This document shows, piece by piece, positions 25,001 through 33,085 of a DNA stretch of 64,000 nucleotides. A model generated the notes under the pieces. The model was given only the letters and a program-made list of their open reading frames with translations. It was not told the origin of the DNA and searched no databases. The position numbers and the translations under genes are program-made. This DNA comes from Pieris napi (lineage: Eukaryota > Arthropoda > Insecta > Lepidoptera > Pieridae): positions 826,001 through 890,000 of the forward strand of contig NC_062254.1 of assembly GCF_905475465.1 (NCBI RefSeq), written 5' to 3'. The first letter of the stretch is position 1, and every line of letters begins with the position of its first letter.

Positions 25001-28000
25001 GAAGTGTTAATAAATAAATAAAGCTTTTAGGTAGGTATTATTTTTTATATGTTGCCGAAGTCAGCAACCTTAATTTGTGTAAACATTTCATCAATTTACC
25101 TTAACCAAATTACCAAATCACCAAAGTAACTTCACTAAACAATTATGTACATTTATTTGAATTATTCATTTTTGTGTAATCATAACAGTATTCTGATATT
25201 ACCTTGATTAAAGGAAATCCAAATTAGTGGAATTTTACAGCTAATAACTTAATTAGTATTTATATACTTCATAATAATTATCAGTTGAGAAAACATTAAT
25301 TACCCATTTTCTATCATATATCTTATCGTATAATTTATTTTTATTTTCTTTATGATTTATAATCACTGTTTTAGGTAAAATATTTTTCTGCTAAAATTGG
25401 GTTTTTAACTCTAATTTAATCTTAATTAAACATACATTTCATTAATTAATTTGTTAGTAACAACAATATCAAGAGCTACGTTAGTAGAATTAGTAAGTAA
25501 TAGAAAATATTAGATTTATGATTTATTAATATGACAATTATAAAAATAATAATTTTTAAATTTCAGGCCGTTTCTGGTACACCAGCTTTCGATCTTTCCC
25601 ACGTATATGGCAGTAGCATGAAGGTACTAAACGAAAAAGGTAGAATGTTCCAGAAAGGTCTGCTCAAGTATGAAGTCGAAAATGGCAAAATATGGCCGCC
25701 GAGTACCAAAGGACCTAATTTGTGTTACGCAAACCAACCGCCACGGGAAACGAGGTGCCACGATACACGTGAGTATATGTGTATTACGAAACTATGTATT
25801 GGTTTATTTATTTCTTGGGTGTAAAACAGAGAGGAAATATAAAGGAAGTAATGTGTTCTAAATGTGTCACAACTGAAAAGAAAAATTGTTCAAGTCATGT
25901 ACACATTTACAGCAAAATATAAAAAAAAACCAATGGCTCTACAACCTTTTTTAGGTCATTTGTCAATCTAATAGGCAAGTAGGTATTCAGCCTCTTGTGC
26001 CTGACACACACCGTCGAATTTTTGAGTCTAAGGAAAGCCAGTTTCCTCACGATGTTTTCCTTCACGGTTCAAGCGAATGTTAATATTTTAATTTGATTTG
26101 AAGTAGGCCTAATTTTAATTAAGAGTACCGACTAGAGTATTTGAAGCAACTCGAGTTCCACAAACCCCTACCTCATTAGAGTGGGGGGTAAATTTTTACC
26201 ATTATATACATTGTTGCATTATACAGACATTATTTGTATTTTCCAGCTGAAGACGGGTTGAATACAATTCTTGGTGGTAACTTAATGGCTGTTTGGATCT
26301 GGCGATACCACAACGCAATCGCAACTGCTCTAGGTGGAATAAATCCGTGCTGGGATGATGACCGACTCTTCTTCACTACCAGAGAAATCGTAATTGCGTC
26401 AATCATCCAGATATTTTACTATGAAGTACTGCCTTTGATCATGGGTGTGTATCAATAATTATTACTTGTTCTGCTAACGTAGGGCTTAAGATATTCTTCT
26501 AAGACTTTAAATAATAATTAATGGACTATATCATCTGATATTTAAAGGCCAGCAGTGCACTTGCGAGCCATCTGGCAATGTTTCTGTTGTGGCATCACTT
26601 AGCATCATGTGAGCCTCCTGTCCGTTTGCCCCCTGATACAAAAAAAAAAAAAAAATTTTATTCATTTTCATGGTCAGATTTTCTTATCATTTCATGTATG
26701 TGTGCCGTATGTTGCATTCATGTGTATGTGAACAAAATTACCCTTGACGTTATTGATTTCAATACAATCGAGACATCGTGGTTTTAAATCCACTCAATCA
26801 AATACCACGCACACAAACATGAACTGCCCGGGTCGACACAGCTAAAACTGCAGCAAAATTTAATAACTACAGGTCGAGAGAACCTTATCAACGATGGAGT
26901 GATTTCACCAGATTTAGGATTCCGAGATATTTATGACGACAACCTGGCTCCACAAATATCCTTAGAATATCCGTTCACCTGGAGATGGATGCACACCGTA
27001 CAAGAGGGGAATGTTAAGTAAGCTGAAAGTATTTATTAGAGATGAAACTGATGTTCGGAAACTATCCGGTTCAAATTTTAAATCCAGCCGAATACTGGAT
27101 ATAAAATACCACATAAAGATTGAAATCACTATAGTAAGCATAATAATAATAATAAAGCCCGTTTTATTTCCAATCATGACAAAAGAACAAATTATTATAC
27201 ACAGCTTAGATTATTTTACATTTTTATACATTTTATTTTCTTTTGGTAAAGGCCTCCTCCACTCACTCTATGGCTCTCTTTCTCCATTCGTTTCCTGCTA
27301 CCGCTTCTATTTCTTCTATCCACCTTTTTTTGGGCAACCTCTTCTCCTTCTTCCTCTTGGTCCTTTCCATATACCTTTTTTTGGGCAACCTCTTCTCCTT
27401 CTTCCTCTTGGTCCTTTCCATACAGTTTGTCTTTAAGGTGTATCTTGCTATATGCCCCGCTCATTGCCACTTCTGTTTTAGGGCATAATGTAAGGCATGT
27501 TTAACGTTTGTTCTTCGTCTTATGTTTTCGCTTTTAATTTTATGTATTTTTCTTATTTTAAGTACCCTTCTTTCCATTGCTTTCTGGCATGCTACTAGTT
27601 TAGTTTTTATTTTTGTATTGTAAGTCCACGTTTGACAGCCGTATGTGAGGGTAGGTAAAATACAAGTGTCCAAGAAAATTTTCTTGAGGTGAAGAGGAAA
27701 TTGACCTTTTAAGATTTCCTTCATGGACCAAAACTTTTTCCAGCTCATGTTAATTCGCCGCTCTACCTCAAGTTCTTCATTTTTATCTTCGAATGATAAT
27801 TGTTTACCAAGGTATATGTAGTTTTTTACATATTCCAGAGGCTTTCCGTTAAGGTATACGGTAGTGCTTGTAGCAACCGCGCAGTTTGTTATTATTTTAG
27901 TTTTGTGCTCATTTTAAGACCTACTTTTACCTAGGCCTACTATAGTTAGCATAGCGACTCACTGATTTGTAATAACAGAACAGAAAAATTTATACTCTTG

Positions 28001-31000
28001 TAATATAATTTATACAAACTGCACTAAGAGCAAATTATGATGAATAAATACCAATTTCACTGTTTCGAAAGTATCCGTATCCATGTATATACAGCCAGGC
28101 CAGGTCAGCTTCCGACAAGTCTTTCACTATATATAATGCTGCAGGGCGCTGACAGGTAAACTTCGCTAAGCTTGGATATTGTACAGCATTAGCTGACCAC
28201 GACTCGACTATCCGGTTTGAATGTTGGCCGAATTTTGGGTATTCGGTATCCGGCACAACTATCCGTTTCATCTCTAGTATTTATTATTTTTCCTTAGAGA
28301 GTTATATTAAGAGATAATAGATGCTGCACTTTAAACCAATTTAAAACAAGTAACATTTTCAACTGAAGCTATACTTCTAATTTCAAGATAACCGAGTGAC
28401 TTTACACTTGATATATTGTAAGGTTTAATTCTAGAGATTACCACCGCCTAAATCCGAGTTTCCAAGTATTTGTAACTCTACGGTCCAGTTCTTTGCCCAT
28501 GCATTCTCTATTAGCTATTCAATGTCCTAAGTAGACATGCTCATTTACATAATCAACTTGGTCTTCGTTCGCGTTTATTGGCACTTCTGTTGAATTTTTC
28601 ATCGCTAAAGACTTTGAGATATTCATTGATAGTCCTGCTTTAGCACTCTCCGCTCCGTTCTTGTAACATGCTTTCCAGTTGCCTATAGTATTCTGAGAAT
28701 ACGACAATGTCGTCTGCGAAGAGCAAGTGAGATTTGGGCGATATATTTTACAGTACAAAGTACACATGTCAGAAGTGAAACTTCTTTGGCAAACTAATTT
28801 TTGGGTCTTTTTCATATTTATACAAATCTAAAACTTTAGATTTACGAGACTTAGAGGGAGGGAAAAGAAAGATATGTTAGGAGTTTAATTGTCATTAAAA
28901 TATTAAGTGTCAAAAATTAATACAAATTAGAATTTTTTTTCGATATAAAACACGTGGCAATTTAATTTACAATTCGTCATTTGAGATTTCAATAAATTAT
29001 TTTGCATAAAATATAAAATACTAATTTTTCATAAATTCTCTTTACGAAATTTTATTTTAAAAATAGAATATAAGGTAATTCGCCGTTCCCACTCTCTCTC
29101 AATTGGTCTCAATCGTTCTCTCCCTTTTCTTCCACAAATCTGCACATCTTCGTGACGTTCCGTAAATTTTTACCCTCATGCGCCTAAAGAAGTTTCACTT
29201 CAATAATTATTTTCTTTACAGACTTTACGATAGCAAAGGTTACCATTTAAATGATTTAAAATTGGTGAATATGACGTTGAGAACTGGTTATGTGGCGGAT
29301 AACATCGACGGCATCACTCAAGGGGCGATACGACAGCCGATGGCCAAGTTCGACAATGCTGTAGACTTTGACGTAAGTATTAGAATGACCATATCAAATT
29401 TATCAACTTAGTCATCGTTTATAAAACACGTTAATATATAACTGTATAAAATGATAATTCGGCTCCACATGGAGTAATGTTCTTACCTCTATGCGGGAGC
29501 TCCCCAGTACCAGCTCCTTCCACTAGACTGTATTCAACGAAGAGCGATTCGAATCGTCAACGACCTGTCACTTTCCTTGCTGCTTGATCGCTTGGTGTTG
29601 CGAAGAGATGTTGGGTCTCTCTGCATCTTCTTCCGCGTTTACCATTGAGAATGTTCAAATTACCTCGACGTTCGTCGTTCCACAACTGAGCTTTTCATAA
29701 AGCAGTTTTTGCGACGAACCCCCACTATGTGGAACCAGCTGCCCACTGAAGTATTTCCGATCATTTCGACTTAGGATCCTTCAAGGAAAGAGAGTACCAA
29801 TTTTTAAAAAGCCCGCAAAGCACTTGCGTGCCATCTGGAATTGTGAGTGTCACATAAAATCAGATGAGACTCCTGCCTGTTTCCTCCTGTTTTATAGAAA
29901 AATTAAACAGATTAAATTTTTCATTTCATTTTAAAAATAATGTCTACAACCTTCTAGACATTTCTGTATCATAACGATAAACTGCTAGTTTGTATATGTA
30001 ACGTATATTGTAATATATAATAAATAAATAATATTTTTTGGAAGGACGTTGAAGCTCAAAGCATTTGGAAAAGGATTTTCTAAATTTAACTTTTTTTATT
30101 AAATTTAAGATGGCAGAGGTGGTCCTGGGTCCACATCAACGAGCGAGTGACGTTTTCACGAACGATTTAGCCAAAAATCGTTACTTCTTTCTTGCTCCAT
30201 ACATCAAGTATAGAGAATACTGCTTCGGTGAGAGAATAAGAAGCTTCGATGATTTAAGTCACGCGTTTGAACCTGAGGTACGTTACACGGAGCAACGTTG
30301 GTCCTTCACATTTTGTCTCTTGGTACACCTAAAAACTATTTCAGCACAGATTTTCATGCGGTTCACCGATAGATAGAATAATTTTTGAGATGTTACGATA
30401 TATGATAGAAACAAACGAGTGAAAAGTCGGGATCGAACCTACGACCTCAGGGATGAGCGTCTCACGCTCAAACTTGAACAACACGGCTCAGTAGACATAA
30501 TATAAAAAAGACAGACACACATTATTACATTACTACATTATAGTAAATAGTATCCTTAAAATCTTATAAATTGTATATGTACTGATTTGATATAAATAAA
30601 TTGAAAAATATATTAATTTTATTACAATGCTAATTATATACAGTATTATTTAAATGAATTATAATTTTAAAAAAATTCAAATTCAATACTCCACAATATT
30701 TATGCCATTCCAAATAATTATTTTTAATTTATTTAAATAATATAATAACTACAGAGAACCACAATTTAAGTATGGTTACCTACGAGTACTTTTTACAGAG
30801 AATCGAACTTCTTAAAGAAAAGTACAAAGACGTGGAAGATATAGACCTGCTTGTTGGAATGTGGCTCGAAAAATACATTCCAGGTGGAACAGTTCCAGCG
30901 ACATTCTATTGCATCATCGCTCATCAACAACTGCGTTCTGTTGTCTCTGACAGACATTGGTACGAACGACCTAACAGGCCTAACGCGTTCACTTTGGGTA

Positions 31001-32585
31001 AGGTTTTGTTTAGTTGGGTAATGGGTAAAGTAATGGCACATTGATTTGACCTAAATATTACTGCTGATTGTAATTTCCTCACGATGTTGTCCATCTGGGC
31101 TGGACTGGGAGTAGTATCCCTAACTAGTTTACACTGGAACTTTATATGGAACAATTATTTCAAGTTAATTTTTAACCTTTAATAAATAATCTTTATAGTC
31201 ACATGACCTGCTATGCCTAATGCCATGTTTCAAGAATTTCATGAAAGAAACAAATTTTATATCAAAATCCATAATAAAATAAATTTAAAAAAATTGAGTC
31301 AAGGGCACCCACAGCAGTTTGCTTTGATTAGAGGGAAAGAAGTGAGAGAAGGACCGTGGCAGGTGGAGGCTCTTTGGAAAAGCGTGACTTATTATAATAC
31401 GTATTTAAATTACTAGCTGCCCCCGCGAACTTCGTTTCTCCTTAATGTGATTTTCCTTAGCCTACCTTTTTAGTACATACCAACATGGAAAATTTTGCTA
31501 TGCTACCCTCTAGGGTAGCAGAGACTGTTCGGTTTTCCGGAATGAATACTTTTTAGGTATTTCTGTGATTTTTCTCTATATAAACCTCAGAATTCAAGTT
31601 ATAAGCTCTTAACTAACAAATAAAAAATAGGGCTTGATCGTAGAGGGATGATGAAAATTAAGGGCTGTATGTATTAAATGTAAAAAATGAATAAAAAAAG
31701 TGCCTAAAAATTCCCAATGTCCTGAATCAAAAGCGTTTTCACACTACCGTAGTTTAGTATATTTCAATATTTGTCCAATATTTCAGACCAATTATTGGAA
31801 ATAAGGAAATTCACAATAGCAGGACTTCTCTGCGCAGTTGGAGACTCTATCACCGAAGTGCAGCCTAAAGCATTCTTGAGAGCTGGTCGAGGGTATGCTA
31901 CAAGTTTTTATGTCTCATTCTCAAACATATAAGTCAATCCTTTTGATGACTTTAGTAGGGGAATGTATAGTTCCTACAGGAGCCATCTTTATGAAATTGA
32001 ATTGGAATTATGTAGATGAAAAGTATATAATTGCCATTTGAGTAAATAGCATTACCAAATTTGTTAAATCTAATTAATTTTCTCTTGAAGTGAAACAACA
32101 ATATGTGATTCTTTTTACGTACGGGCAGTTATGACCAATATTGGTTGTAACGCTACTCTAAACAGATCTCTATCTGCCGTAAACGACGCTTGGAGGAAAT
32201 GCACGGCTGATCCATTTTATGATAGTCTCCATGTCTTTAGGCATTAGATGCTGCAGCTATTGTTCTGTCAGCCATACCAATTACAAACAAATTTTTTTTA
32301 TTGCATATTTGTATTTCTTAATCTAGTTTATTTATTTTATTGTATTATTTCTTTTCTCTTTTATAATTGTAATGTTTCCCTTAAAATGTTGTGTGTTCTC
32401 TGTAAGTGTTTGTATGTGTAGAGTACCTTTTTTAAAATAAATAAATATATATTATATTTGGGATAATGTTCGCTTGATATTACAGTTTTATTTCCAGAAA
32501 CGAGATGATTAACTGTACAAACATCCAACAACTAAACATAATGGCATGGCGCGACTCCTCTTGCAGAAAAAATCCATTTGGATAA
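15952..32585 (+). CDS. Secreted animal haem peroxidase-like protein, predicted catalytically inactive (12 exons)
   Basis: Twelve exons join to 1,932 bases, coding 643 residues and a stop. Residues 1-15 form a signal peptide, so the product should be secreted. The start at 15952 is the only ATG before an in-frame stop (TAA 15904-15906). Family landmarks appear in order: DGSCNN (62-67), PLPRAVRTS (107-115), the distal helix (134-142), CC and paired Cys (exon 4), FDLSHVYGSS (219-228), WRYHN (297-301), WRWMH (381-385), and the PYIKYREYC block (473-481). In active members such as myeloperoxidase the distal pocket uses Gln, His and Arg and a haem-linking Glu. Here these positions are Val136, Gly140, Gly282 and Thr285. 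Arg382, proximal His385 and calcium ligands Asp141, Thr216, Asp220 and Ser222 are kept, whereas the Asn supporting the proximal His is Ile475. I infer a folded pseudoenzyme, perhaps a binding or cuticle/chorion-related protein; the actual role is unknown. Confidence 0.88.
16463..17200 (+). mobile_element. Two tandem Helitron-like copies in intron 1
   Basis: The first copy starts TCTAATATATAAGATTCTCG after an A. A second copy begins near 16785 with ATAAAATTCTCGTGTCAC. Both carry CTCCGAAACGGCT, GAGAATCGG, GTCCACCCCTAAATT and CAAAAATACATACAACCC in order. The second ends GGGGGCAGCTAG then T. The junction CAGCTATATATA looks like a decayed first terminus. Confidence 0.55.
17243..17455 (+). mobile_element. 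LINE-J 3' end in intron 1
   Basis: AACCAGCTGCCCACTGAAGT, AAGGCCGGCAACGCACTCG and CACTTAACATCAGATGAGCC match the family; A-rich end. Confidence 0.6.
17608..17745 (+). repeat. SINE-B copy, degraded
   Basis: TCTAGTGGCTGGTGTGAGCG and the B-box-like GTGTTCGAATC, then ATGATCATGAAACTGATAC of the 3' part, with the middle missing. Confidence 0.5.
17941..18208 (-). repeat. SINE-B copy, near full length
   Basis: On the minus strand it runs from the tRNA-like end (CCTAGTAGTGTCAGCG) to the shared 3' terminus AAAAGGTTGTAGCGCCAC, with CACGCCGTCGACTTTTTGGG on the + strand in the middle. Confidence 0.65.
18512..18600 (+). mobile_element. LINE-J 3' fragment
   Basis: CTTCAAGAATTCTTAAAAGG and CTGTCAATGTGAGTGTC match the family 3' end; both sides are truncated. 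Confidence 0.45.
18601..19611. other. Intron 1 stretch, nothing recognised
   Basis: AT-rich; no exon with family motifs was found here on the + strand, consistent with the exon 1 to exon 2 phase match. Confidence 0.4.
19612..19930 (-). pseudogene. RTE-like LINE C-terminal fragment in intron 1
   Basis: Translated on the minus strand in broken frames, it shows the order typical of RTE-like protein tails: a 'WIGHTLRR'-like stretch, a region like 'ALDWNP', 'GRP-x-x-TW' and a final 'W-R-x-x-V-D-x-L-C'. Stops and shifts interrupt it. Confidence 0.45.
20032..21202 (+). pseudogene. LINE reverse transcriptase, C-terminal part, one frameshift
   Basis: Frame opens after TAG at 20029 without a start. 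Visible motifs are FCDLSKAFDCVQH (palm A), GVPQGSILGPFLFLVYINDL (palm B), LFADDT with the catalytic Asp pair, and LLLNAKKTKC (palm D region). After YVYKK the frame stops at 20944-20946; reading goes on one frame over (KNSDKF) to a stop at 21202, so one extra A in the A-run at 20938-20943 explains the break. The second part has FPRTRLSKVSNSFLGKG and YYKVNDYL, the usual end of these proteins. It makes cDNA from LINE RNA at the target site in an intact copy; this one lacks the endonuclease domain. Confidence 0.82.
20032..21450 (+). mobile_element. 5'-truncated LINE with reverse transcriptase (Jockey/CR1-like), intron 1
   Basis: The copy begins within the reverse-transcriptase fingers and ends in a 3' tail of TTTTA repeats at 21426-21448. 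Insertion into intron 1 is in the same direction as the host gene and close to exon 2. Confidence 0.8.
21611..21750 (+). CDS. Peroxidase-like gene, exon 2
   Basis: Codes residues 44-90. It contains LDGSCNNL, the N-terminal hallmark of animal haem peroxidases (usually 'DG-x-CNN'), followed by a TPTYRMLPPYY segment that fits the usual 'T-P-x-x-R-x-L-P-P-x-Y'. Acceptor TTATAG, donor GTATAT. The exon sits only 160 bases downstream of a LINE tail in intron 1. Confidence 0.85.
21800..22075 (-). mobile_element. LINE-K 3' fragment in intron 2
   Basis: GGTACAATCTAAAGTTCGCA and GGCGTGCAAATTTGTCTTAA occur as in the 9755 copy, with TAATGTTTCACACAAATAAT later. Confidence 0.45.
22349..22618 (-). repeat. 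SINE-B copy, near full length, intron 2
   Basis: CAGTGGCGCTACG start on the + strand (its 3' end), GGTAGGTGATCAGCCTCCTG in the middle, and B-box-like GGTTCGATACC on the minus strand. It ends about 37 bases before exon 3. Confidence 0.65.
22655..22828 (+). CDS. Peroxidase-like gene, exon 3 (altered distal haem helix)
   Basis: Codes residues 91-148. PLPRAVRTS matches the 'LPSAR-x-V-S' block and THMLTHF leads into the distal helix. The segment FLVFIVGDF aligns without gaps to the family's FGQFIAHDF, so Gln becomes Val136 and distal His becomes Gly140 (GGA at 22801-22803), while calcium-binding Asp141 stays. Donor GTATTT at 22829. Confidence 0.87.
23043..23230 (+). CDS. Peroxidase-like gene, exon 4
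   Basis: Codes residues 149-211. It holds the Cys-Cys, the 'C-x-P-x-x-I-P-x-D-D-P' block (here CVPNSIPNDDP) and further Cys residues that form disulphides in the family, plus an N-glycosylation site (NMT) and NTT. Acceptor TTTTCAG, donor GTATGT. Confidence 0.87.
23275..23380 (+). mobile_element. LINE-J 3' end in intron 4
   Basis: AAAAGGCCGGCAACGCACTT and ATCAGGTGAGCCTCCAGC match the family. Confidence 0.55.
23480..23720 (-). repeat. Repeat R copy in intron 4 (LINE 3' end-like)
   Basis: GTAACACATTGTACACTTAT, TGCCAGTTCTCAAATCAAGG, CTCCGTCACTCTTTTTAATC and CATGTTCCACATGACATC are shared with 62105-62440 and, inverted, with 23850-24225. Confidence 0.55.
23850..24225 (+). repeat. Repeat R copy in intron 4, opposite orientation
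   Basis: GTTCCCACGAGA, CATGCCTCCTGCTGATAG, GGTGTAATGGTTGCAGCTCC and GTGGCGGAGAGTTTATTGCC match the reverse complement of 62105-62440. It ends with ATTTTTGACTTTTGACTTTT. Confidence 0.55.
24900..25022 (+). mobile_element. LINE 3' tail in intron 4
   Basis: GTGGTTGCCTGGAAGAG, GATAAGGCCGCC and the ending TAATAAATAAATAA match the tail family at 12838 (minus) and 48310. Confidence 0.5.
25567..25768 (+). CDS. Peroxidase-like gene, exon 5 (calcium site)
   Basis: Codes residues 212-278. GTPAFDLSHVYGSS matches the calcium loop; Thr216, Asp220 and Ser222 correspond to the Thr, Asp and Ser ligands of myeloperoxidase. Acceptor TTTCAG, donor GTGAGT. Confidence 0.88.
25932..26085 (-). repeat. SINE-B copy, 5'-truncated, intron 5
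   Basis: CTACAACCTTTTTTAGGTCA through CACACCGTCGA to TTTCCTTCACGGTTCAAGCG; the tRNA-like end is missing. Confidence 0.55.
26247..26444 (+). CDS. Peroxidase-like gene, exon 6 (catalytic Arg region altered)
   Basis: Codes residues 279-344. WRYHNAIA matches the 'REHNRIA' block and the end (EVLPLIMG) matches the 'YLPLVLG' block. Counting back sixteen residues from the R of RYHN gives Gly282 where the catalytic Arg belongs and Thr285 where the haem-linking Glu belongs; no Arg occurs between 279 and 297. Acceptor TTCCAG, donor GTGTGT. Confidence 0.88.
26528..26655 (+). mobile_element. LINE-J 3' end in intron 6
   Basis: AAAGGCCAGCAGTGCACTTG and ATCATGTGAGCCTCCTGTCC, followed by a poly(A) run of 15. 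Confidence 0.6.
26873..27017 (+). CDS. Peroxidase-like gene, exon 7 (proximal His)
   Basis: Codes residues 345-392. YPFTWRWMHT matches the 'A-F-R-x-G-H' block: Arg382 and proximal His385 (CAC at 26992-26994) are present, though the usual Gly before His is Met384. Donor GTAAGC at 27018. A hAT element begins 19 bases after the donor starts. Confidence 0.87.
27037..28276. mobile_element. hAT element in intron 7 with perfect 8-bp target duplication
   Basis: The termini are TAGAGATGAAAC (27037) and GTTTCATCTCTA (ending 28276), exact inverted repeats. GTATTTAT flanks both sides (27029-27036 and 28277-28284), the 8-bp duplication that hAT insertions make. Subterminal CCGG-containing parts also mirror each other. 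No transposase is present; much of the interior is a LINE inserted later. Confidence 0.75.
27140..27930 (-). mobile_element. RTE-like LINE 3' part nested in the hAT element
   Basis: The minus strand carries the C-terminal part of the reverse-transcriptase protein in pieces: YIYLGKQLSFED, RRINMSWKKFWSMKEIL, DTCILPTLTYGCQTW and KAMERRVLKI, then a degraded end and an (ATT)n tail. A 54-base stretch at about 27322-27422 (GGGCAACCTCTTCTCCTTCT) is duplicated in tandem. Confidence 0.65.
28430..28742 (-). pseudogene. RTE-like reverse transcriptase fragment in intron 7
   Basis: Minus-strand pieces in two frames: SHLLFADDIVVFSEYY with the catalytic Asp pair, and SAKAGLSMNISKS, NSTEVPINA and HVYLGH downstream. 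This is a different segment of the same kind of protein as at 27140, interrupted by frameshifts. Confidence 0.6.
28750..29203 (+). mobile_element. Palindrome-ended element, GAA-centre subtype, beside exon 8
   Basis: GTACAAAGTACACATGTCA then GAAGTGAAACTTC (28772-28784) at the left; CGCCTAAAGAAGTTTCACTT with GAAGTTTCACTTC (29189-29201) at the right. Interior CACATCTTCGTGACG and TTTTACCCTCATGCG are shared with 11892 and 58436. Confidence 0.6.
29222..29372 (+). CDS. Peroxidase-like gene, exon 8
   Basis: Codes residues 393-443, starting KLYDSKG, the strand that follows the proximal helix in the family. Acceptor TTTCTTTACAG; donor GTAAGT. A palindrome-ended element stops about 20 bases before this exon, so part of the acceptor region is bounded by transposon DNA. 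Confidence 0.86.
29465..29905 (+). mobile_element. LINE-J 3' part in intron 8, longest copy
   Basis: In broken frames it shows the reverse-transcriptase end: around CIQRRAIRIVNDLSLS, DVGSLCIF, LRRTPTMWNQLPTEVFP. The shared 3' end follows (AAGCCCGCAAAGCACTTGCG), then an A-rich tail. Confidence 0.65.
30110..30277 (+). CDS. Peroxidase-like gene, exon 9 (RGRDHG block replaced)
   Basis: Codes residues 444-499. PYIKYREYC aligns to the family's 'P-Y-N-x-x-R-x-x-C', which puts Ile475 at the Asn that normally bonds to the proximal His. The strongly conserved RGRDHG is KNRYFF (465-470). Acceptor TTTAAG, donor GTACGT. Confidence 0.86.
30425..30490 (-). repeat. SINE-B 5' fragment in intron 9
   Basis: Minus-strand tRNA-like part with B-box-like GGTTCGATCCC and CTCACGCTCA on the + strand. 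Confidence 0.5.
30757..30997 (+). CDS. Peroxidase-like gene, exon 10
   Basis: Codes residues 500-579. It matches the helical C-terminal part, including DIDLLVGMWLE ('D-x-D-L-x-x-G-x-x-E') and GGTVPATFYCII ('G-x-x-x-G-x-T-x-x-C-I-I'). The acceptor is the second AG in CTACAGAG; the first AG would give an early stop. Donor GTAAGG. Confidence 0.86.
31413..31690 (-). mobile_element. Helitron-like 3' part in intron 10
   Basis: On the minus strand it ends GGGGGCAGCTAG then T, and shares AACGAAGTTCGCGGG and the GCAAAATTTTCCATGTTGG area with the second copy at 16785-17200. The 5' terminus is not visible. Confidence 0.5.
31787..31892 (+). CDS. Peroxidase-like gene, exon 11
   Basis: Codes residues 580-614. 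DQLLEIRKFTIAGLLCAVGD matches the family's 'Q-L-x-E-I-R-K-x-x-L-A-R-L-x-C-D' region. Acceptor TTTCAG, donor GTATGC. Confidence 0.87.
32295..32452 (+). mobile_element. LINE 3' tail in intron 11
   Basis: TTGTATTTCTTAATCTAGT and TATAATTGTAATGTTTCCC match the segment at 8866-9053; it ends in AAATAAATAAAT. Confidence 0.45.
32498..32585 (+). CDS. Peroxidase-like gene, exon 12 and stop
   Basis: Codes residues 615-643 and TAA at 32583-32585. The Cys and the LNIMAWRD segment match the family's C-terminal 'C-x-x-I-P-x-L-D-L-x-x-W'. Acceptor TTTCCAG. Confidence 0.84.
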
Positions 32586-32601
32586 ACTACGTAGCTTTTT
32601 T

Positions 32602-32607
32602 AATAAA
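32602..32607 (+). terminator. Poly(A) signal of the peroxidase-like gene
   Basis: AATAAA begins 17 bases after the stop codon, giving a very short 3' untranslated region. Other AATAAA hexamers occur further on, so a longer transcript end is possible. Confidence 0.5.
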
Positions 32608-32737
32608 TACATTGATTATCAGTTCAACTGTCTTTTATTTTAATTGCCGAATTACAAAAAATAAACTAATAAATTATCTGTGACGACCGCGAAAAGTCAT
32701 TTATCTGTGATCGCAATAGCTTCTCTCTCTCTTTAAT

Positions 32738-32845
32738 CAGTAGCCCATGTCTGAGCGGAGTGGTCAGAAAAAGTCTGGAGCGGACAATCTGTTTCCACCG
32801 GTTTATGTCCAGCGGACCATGCGCTTACCACTAGTTATCATCGCC
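32738..32845 (-). mobile_element. LINE-M C-terminal fragment
   Basis: The minus strand reads like DINRWKQIVRSRLFLTTPLR, closely matching the + strand segment at 15270-15340. Confidence 0.45.
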
Positions 32846-32864
32846 ACTGCGCATTGTAAGTTTC

Positions 32865-33085
32865 ACGGTCCACTTCACAAGACATTTTCTTTGGCGAACT
32901 AGCGAATTGTCCAATCGAATCCCGGAGGGGGTTTTCCCTGGGAGATACGACCTCCAATTGTTTAAAAAAAGAGCATACTCCTCTCTCAAAGGCAAACTAC
33001 GCACCCAATAAAATCGTAGTACATGAGCTGCGATAACTGCTCTCTACGGGCGTATCGTTTGACCCCCTATGCCATAACAAAGAAG
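32865..33085 (+). mobile_element. LINE C-terminal and 3' fragment, clade unsure
   Basis: A frame-broken stretch contains GVFPGRYDLQLFKKRAYSSL, the 'F-P-x-x-Y-D-L-x-x-F-K-x-x-x' end of several LINE proteins. The following DNA has no tail I recognise. Confidence 0.4.

Noticed and set aside
27011..27488. Leu/Phe-rich + strand frames of 141 and 81 codons
   Set aside because: They are the reverse strand of a LINE protein fragment and its tandem duplication.
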